A stretch of DNA of 63,547 nt. It comes from Terriglobales bacterium (GTDB lineage Bacteria > Acidobacteriota > Terriglobia > Terriglobales > Acidobacteriaceae). Below, one piece after another: positions 59,541 to 63,547 of this stretch (position 1 is its first letter; the number at the start of each line of letters is the position of its first letter). A program made the translations under genes and the position numbers. The stretch covers positions 1 to 63,547 of the forward strand of contig JAATEV010000017.1 of NCBI GenBank assembly GCA_015655585.1. The letters run 5' to 3'. The notes beneath the pieces were generated by a model that saw nothing but the letters and a program-made list of their open reading frames with translations, searched no databases and was not told the origin of the DNA.

Positions 59541-62150
59541 CTACCGGGCATTCTCCTCCATCGCCTCCGTCAACGCCGCCTGCAACGCACGCTCCTGCCC
59601 CTTGTCCAGCTTGCCTCCACCCAGCGTCAGATAGAAGACGTCAATCGCGGTCTCGCCCTCGGTGTCCACCAGCGCCACCTCGATATTGCATCCCTGCGCC
59701 GCCAGCGTCAGGCTCAATGCCCGCAGCAGCCCCGGCGTATCCTGCGCCACCACCTCCAGCAGCGTGCTGTGCGAAGACGCCTCATCATCGAACTCCATCC
59801 GCGTCTTCACCTCCACCAGTGGAGCCTTGCGCCTGCCCCTCCTCCTCCCGCTCAACAGCTTCTCCACCGGCACCACGCCCGTCAGCACATCATGCACGCT
59901 CTTCACAAACGCCTCATGCTCCGAGGCATTCATCTCCAGCGTCTTGAAGCTGTCCGTAAAGCGGAAGCTGTCCACCACCACGCCCTGCTTATTTGAGAAC
60001 GCGTCCGCGGTAACAATATTCATCCCCCACGCCGCCAGCGCCCCTGCCACCGACGCGAAGAGTTGCGGCCTGTCCTTCGTCACCAGCGTCAGTTCGCTCA
60101 CCATCGGCGTATAGCGAAACTCCAGTTGCACCGGATCGTCCCCAAACCCCGTCGCCATCTTGAAGTGCGACCGCACCTGCTCAGGCGTCCGCGTCAACAC
60201 ATACCGCTCCGGGAATCCCTCCAGATACGCTCTCACCGCGGCCTTCTCGCCCGGCAGCAGCGCCGCGACCCTGTACACCAGCTCGCTCTCGCTCTGCGCT
60301 CCCACCCGGTCATCGTCCACGCTACGGTCCAGATAGTTCGCCGTAGAAATATAAAGACGCCACAGGTTCTCCGCCTTCCACGGCGTCAGCGCGTCCGGAT
60401 GCACCGCATTGATGTCCGCGTATGTAAACAGCGTCAGCATCCGCAGAGCCTCCGGGGTCTGCACCTTCCCCGCAAACGCGCTCACCGTCTCCTCATCGAA
60501 GATGTCCCGCCGCAGAGCCGCAGACATCTCCAGATGATTCGCAATCAGCCCAATCACCAATCCGCTCTCATACGAGTCCAGCTCCAGCCGCGCCAGCACG
60601 CTCTCCGCCAGCCGCGAGCTCTCCTGCGCATGGTCTCCCGTGCTGCGGCCCTTGCCCGTGTCATGCAGCAGCGCGGCCAGAAACAGCAGCTCCGGATGCG
60701 GCAGTTCCCGCAGCACTCCCGCCAGCCGCGTCGCCCACTCCCCAATCGCCTTGTTCTGCACGCTCCCCAGCCCATGCAGCGTATCGATCAACACAAACGT
60801 ATGCTCATCCACCGTATACCGGTGGTACGCATCGCGAATCACCAGCGCATCGATGCCATGAAACTCCGGCACCAGCAGCTCCAGCACTCCCAGCGCGTGC
60901 ATCGTCCGCAGCGTATCTCCCGCCTGCGAACCCTTCAGAATCTCCCGCAGATGCAGCCACAACGCCGCGCCCTCGTCCAGATGCGCCGAGAGCACAGGAA
61001 TCGCCTGCGTAACGCGGTCCTCCGCGTCCCTCCCCAGCGTCGCGCCCGTCCTGCTCATCGCCGCGAACATCCGCAGCACAACATCCGGGTCCTGCGCCGG
61101 ATCATAGCCCGAGTGCGCTCTATCCAGCACCACGCGCCCGCGCTCCAGCCGGAACCCCTCCTGCCGAGTCTCCGGCTCCCGCTTTCTCTTCAACGAAAGC
61201 AGCCCGCCGCTCTTACCCGGGGATGCCTCATCCATCATCTGCGTAAGCCGACGCTCAATAATCCGCGCATGGCGGAAATAAAACCGCATCCAGTAGGCCG
61301 CGTCCGGTTTCCCCTGCAATCCCTTCGACAGCCCGATTCCCCGCGCCGCCGCCGCATCCTGCGCCTGCCAGTCCAGCGTATTGTCGTCCCTCTCATGCCG
61401 ATAGTGCAGGAAGCACCGAACCAGCCACAGGAACTCCACCGCCCACCGCAGCTCGTCGTTCTCCTTCGCCGAAACAGCGACCGAGCCCCCCAGCAGCGCC
61501 GCCATCCACCCGCACACATGAACGTCCCGCAGTCCACCGGGACAGTCCTTGATGTTCGGCTCCAGATGAAACAACGTATCGCCATACTTCGCATGACGCG
61601 CCCGCGTCAACTCCAGCAACTGCGCGACAATCGCCTTCTGGTCCCGCTGCATCAGCTTCGGAACCGCCTGCGTCGCCAGCCTGCCGTACAACGCCGCATC
61701 GCCCGTAATCAGCCGATGGTCCATCAGCGAGATAGCGAACTCGGCGTTCTCCTCCTGAAACCGCTCACACTCCGCAATCTTCCGCGTAGCCGGAGACACG
61801 CGGATCCCGCAGTCCCACATCTCCTGGTTAATCGCCCGGATCGAGTCCTTCAGGTCCTTCTCGACGACCTTCCCATCCAGCAGAAACAGCACATCCACAT
61901 CGGAATAAGGAAACAGCTCGCGCCGCCCATACCCCCCCACGGCCACCACGGCAATCCCCTCGCCCCGGCGCGGGTCCTTCTCCACCGCCTGCGCCCACAG
62001 GGCCGTGACCAGTTCATCCAGCACCGCGGCACGCGCGGCAATCGTCGCCGCGCCCGAGGCTCCACCCGCCTCGAACGCGCCACGAATCTCCAGCATCCTC
62101 CGCTGGTACTGGCTGCGTAATCCACCGTCTGTCAGTTCGTTTTTCTGCAT
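59541..62150 (-). CDS. glnD: [Protein-PII] uridylyltransferase / uridylyl-removing enzyme
   Basis: GlnD senses glutamine and adds or removes UMP on PII. The 869-aa protein matches E. coli length (890). Domains: nucleotidyltransferase with VGGYGRRELFPYSDVDVLF at residues 71-89; a PII-uridylyltransferase helical region; the HD phosphohydrolase with FLAALLHDTGKGRSTGDHAQES near residue 490; then two C-terminal ACT domains (SELTLVTKDRPQLFASVAGAL near 690; LEVVAQDTPGLLRALSLTLA near 800). All catalytic motifs are intact. It is the third gene of amtB-glnB-glnD, 56 bp after glnB. Confidence 0.95.
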   Translation of the reverse strand: MQKNELTDGGLRSQYQRRMLEIRGAFEAGGASGAATIAARAAVLDELVTALWAQAVEKDPRRGEGIAVVAVGGYGRRELFPYSDVDVLFLLDGKVVEKDLKDSIRAINQEMWDCGIRVSPATRKIAECERFQEENAEFAISLMDHRLITGDAALYGRLATQAVPKLMQRDQKAIVAQLLELTRARHAKYGDTLFHLEPNIKDCPGGLRDVHVCGWMAALLGGSVAVSAKENDELRWAVEFLWLVRCFLHYRHERDDNTLDWQAQDAAAARGIGLSKGLQGKPDAAYWMRFYFRHARIIERRLTQMMDEASPGKSGGLLSLKRKREPETRQEGFRLERGRVVLDRAHSGYDPAQDPDVVLRMFAAMSRTGATLGRDAEDRVTQAIPVLSAHLDEGAALWLHLREILKGSQAGDTLRTMHALGVLELLVPEFHGIDALVIRDAYHRYTVDEHTFVLIDTLHGLGSVQNKAIGEWATRLAGVLRELPHPELLFLAALLHDTGKGRSTGDHAQESSRLAESVLARLELDSYESGLVIGLIANHLEMSAALRRDIFDEETVSAFAGKVQTPEALRMLTLFTYADINAVHPDALTPWKAENLWRLYISTANYLDRSVDDDRVGAQSESELVYRVAALLPGEKAAVRAYLEGFPERYVLTRTPEQVRSHFKMATGFGDDPVQLEFRYTPMVSELTLVTKDRPQLFASVAGALAAWGMNIVTADAFSNKQGVVVDSFRFTDSFKTLEMNASEHEAFVKSVHDVLTGVVPVEKLLSGRRRGRRKAPLVEVKTRMEFDDEASSHSTLLEVVAQDTPGLLRALSLTLAAQGCNIEVALVDTEGETAIDVFYLTLGGGKLDKGQERALQAALTEAMEENAR

Positions 62151-62206
62151 GGCTGTCAGCTACAGGAAGCATCAAAAGCATACAGCCACCGGGGCCGGTT
62201 TTTTAT

Positions 62207-62551
<345 letters not shown>

Positions 62552-62608
62552 TCATCCTCTCGCTACCTTCGTATTTGTACCGAAACGCAGCGCGTCTAAA
62601 AATAAAAC

Positions 62609-63547
62609 TTAGTGTGCCCAATCGTATCCTTCTTCACCGTGCTGCGAAATGTCCAGCCCTTCGCGCTCGTCCTCCGCGCTCACGCGCAGCCCGATCGTCT
62701 TGTCCACGATAAACAGGATCACCAGCGTCCCCACAATCGAGAGGCTCCACGCAATCGCCACTCCGATGATCTGGTTCAGCAACTGGTGAGCATTACCCTC
62801 CAGCAGGCCCGTAGGCTTGCCCGCGCCCAGGATCGGATTCACCACACTGTTGGCAAAGATGCCGGTCAGCACCGCGCCCAGCGTTCCGCCCGCGCCATGC
62901 ACGCCAAAGGCGTCCAGCGAGTCGTCATAGCCAAACCACGCCTTCACCTTCACCACCATGAAGTAGCAGAAGACGCCTGCAATCGCGCCGATCCAGAGAG
63001 CCGACATCGGCGTCACAAAACCCGCCGCCGGTGTAATCGCCACCAGCCCCGCCACCGCGCCCGAGATCGCTCCCAGCGCCGAGGGCTTGCCCTGCCGAAT
63101 CCACTCCGCCGCGCTCCAGCTCAAAGCCGCCGCCGCCGCGCCGAAGTGCGTAGCCACAAACGCCGAGGTAGCCAGCGTCCCGGCCGAAAGCGCCGAGCCC
63201 GCATTGAACCCGAACCAGCCCACCCACAGCAGACACGCGCCGATAAAGCTCAACACCACCGAGTGCGGAGGCATCGGCACCTTCGGATACCCCAGCCGCT
63301 TGCCCAGATAAAGAGCCGTCACCAGAGCCGAGACTCCCGACGTCACATGCACCACCGTGCCGCCCGCAAAGTCCAGGCAGGGAATCTTCCCGCCCAGCGC
63401 CGCATTCAACAAACCGCCCTTGCCCCAGACCATGTGCGCCATCGGGCTGTACACCACGAACGCCCACAGCACCGTGAACGTCAGCATCGCCGAAAACTTC
63501 ATCCGCTCCGCAAACGCGCCCGTAATCAGCGCCGGAGTAATGATCGC
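62609..63547 (-). CDS. amtB: Ammonium transporter, C-terminal part (gene runs off the right edge)
   Basis: AmtB channels ammonium across the inner membrane. 312 residues plus the stop are visible, opening in frame with the diagnostic AIITPALITGAFAER, so the true start lies outside the window. The twin pore histidines are visible in GGTVVHVTSGVSALV and FGVHGAGGTLGAVLTGIFA. The cytosolic tail carries the GEEGYDWAH end and the EGLDISQHGEE segment typical of trimers regulated by GlnK. It is the first gene of the amtB-glnB-glnD unit, a gene order that supports PII docking. Confidence 0.95.
   Translation of the reverse strand, partial: AIITPALITGAFAERMKFSAMLTFTVLWAFVVYSPMAHMVWGKGGLLNAALGGKIPCLDFAGGTVVHVTSGVSALVTALYLGKRLGYPKVPMPPHSVVLSFIGACLLWVGWFGFNAGSALSAGTLATSAFVATHFGAAAAALSWSAAEWIRQGKPSALGAISGAVAGLVAITPAAGFVTPMSALWIGAIAGVFCYFMVVKVKAWFGYDDSLDAFGVHGAGGTLGAVLTGIFANSVVNPILGAGKPTGLLEGNAHQLLNQIIGVAIAWSLSIVGTLVILFIVDKTIGLRVSAEDEREGLDISQHGEEGYDWAH

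Noticed and set aside
60063-62120. A 685-codon plus-strand frame opposite glnD
   Set aside because: Arg/Gln/Leu/Pro-rich shadow translation. glnD on the other strand has every catalytic motif.

Overview
The window reads as a chromosomal segment of a high-GC, Gram-negative acidobacterium, probably class Terriglobia (Granulicella, Terriglobus or Edaphobacter-like). This is an inference. It rests on a very large Oar-type TonB-dependent receptor with an N-terminal carboxypeptidase-regulatory-like domain, futalosine-route menaquinone synthesis (MqnE), complex I genes standing alone (nuoI, nuoB), homodimeric AceE pyruvate dehydrogenase, and short palindromic repeats built around GGCTGAAGC. I saw no rRNA, tRNA, CRISPR array, transposase or phage gene. 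Genes are closely packed, and only four gaps exceed about 300 bp.

Layout. 0-5.2 kb (minus strand): the 5' end of threonine synthase, a methionine synthase split into two overlapping genes (homocysteine module, then folate/B12/activation modules), and nuoI. 5.4-9.8 kb: two small unrecognised genes, a 137-bp palindromic element, a UbiD-family decarboxylase, a TonB protein, and a DedA-rhodanese fusion. 9.9-12.7 kb: a TolC/EmrA efflux pair with no inner-membrane pump. 12.8-16.8 kb: sugar genes (xylulokinase, a Gfo/Idh/MocA oxidoreductase, AraD) around a repeat-filled gap. 16.9-22.0 kb: argJ, aceE, and an E1-alpha-like gene that has lost the thiamine-diphosphate motif.

22.1-33.1 kb is an exopolysaccharide locus. 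Ugd and a UDP-glucuronate decarboxylase make UDP-glucuronate and UDP-xylose. Wzc-type tyrosine kinase and Wza control length and export. Two GT4 glycosyltransferases and a WcaF-like acetyltransferase build and decorate the chain, and a Wzi-like protein would hold it at the surface. No flippase or polymerase is present here. 33.2-36.8 kb holds a lone receiver-domain protein and an ABC importer (ATPase with AAA-associated domain plus double permease) without a binding protein. 36.8-42.5 kb is a minus-strand catabolic unit: an FCD-type GntR regulator, HyuA, HyuB and an MFS transporter. Two tandem DUF2891 proteins follow, then a DrrAB-like ABC exporter.

47-59 kb carries a secreted S10-like serine peptidase, the TonB-dependent receptor flanked by direct repeats, MqnE, a BNR-repeat secreted protein and an OmpA-like surface protein. 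The right end is nuoB followed by the nitrogen-control cluster glnD, glnB, amtB, transcribed right to left. amtB runs off the window.

The most unusual items are the degenerate E1-alpha partner beside a complete AceE, the split MetH, the tandem DUF2891 pair, and at least three families of dispersed intergenic repeats. None amounts to a demonstrated new system. The AceE/E1-alpha-like pair is the best candidate for undescribed biology.
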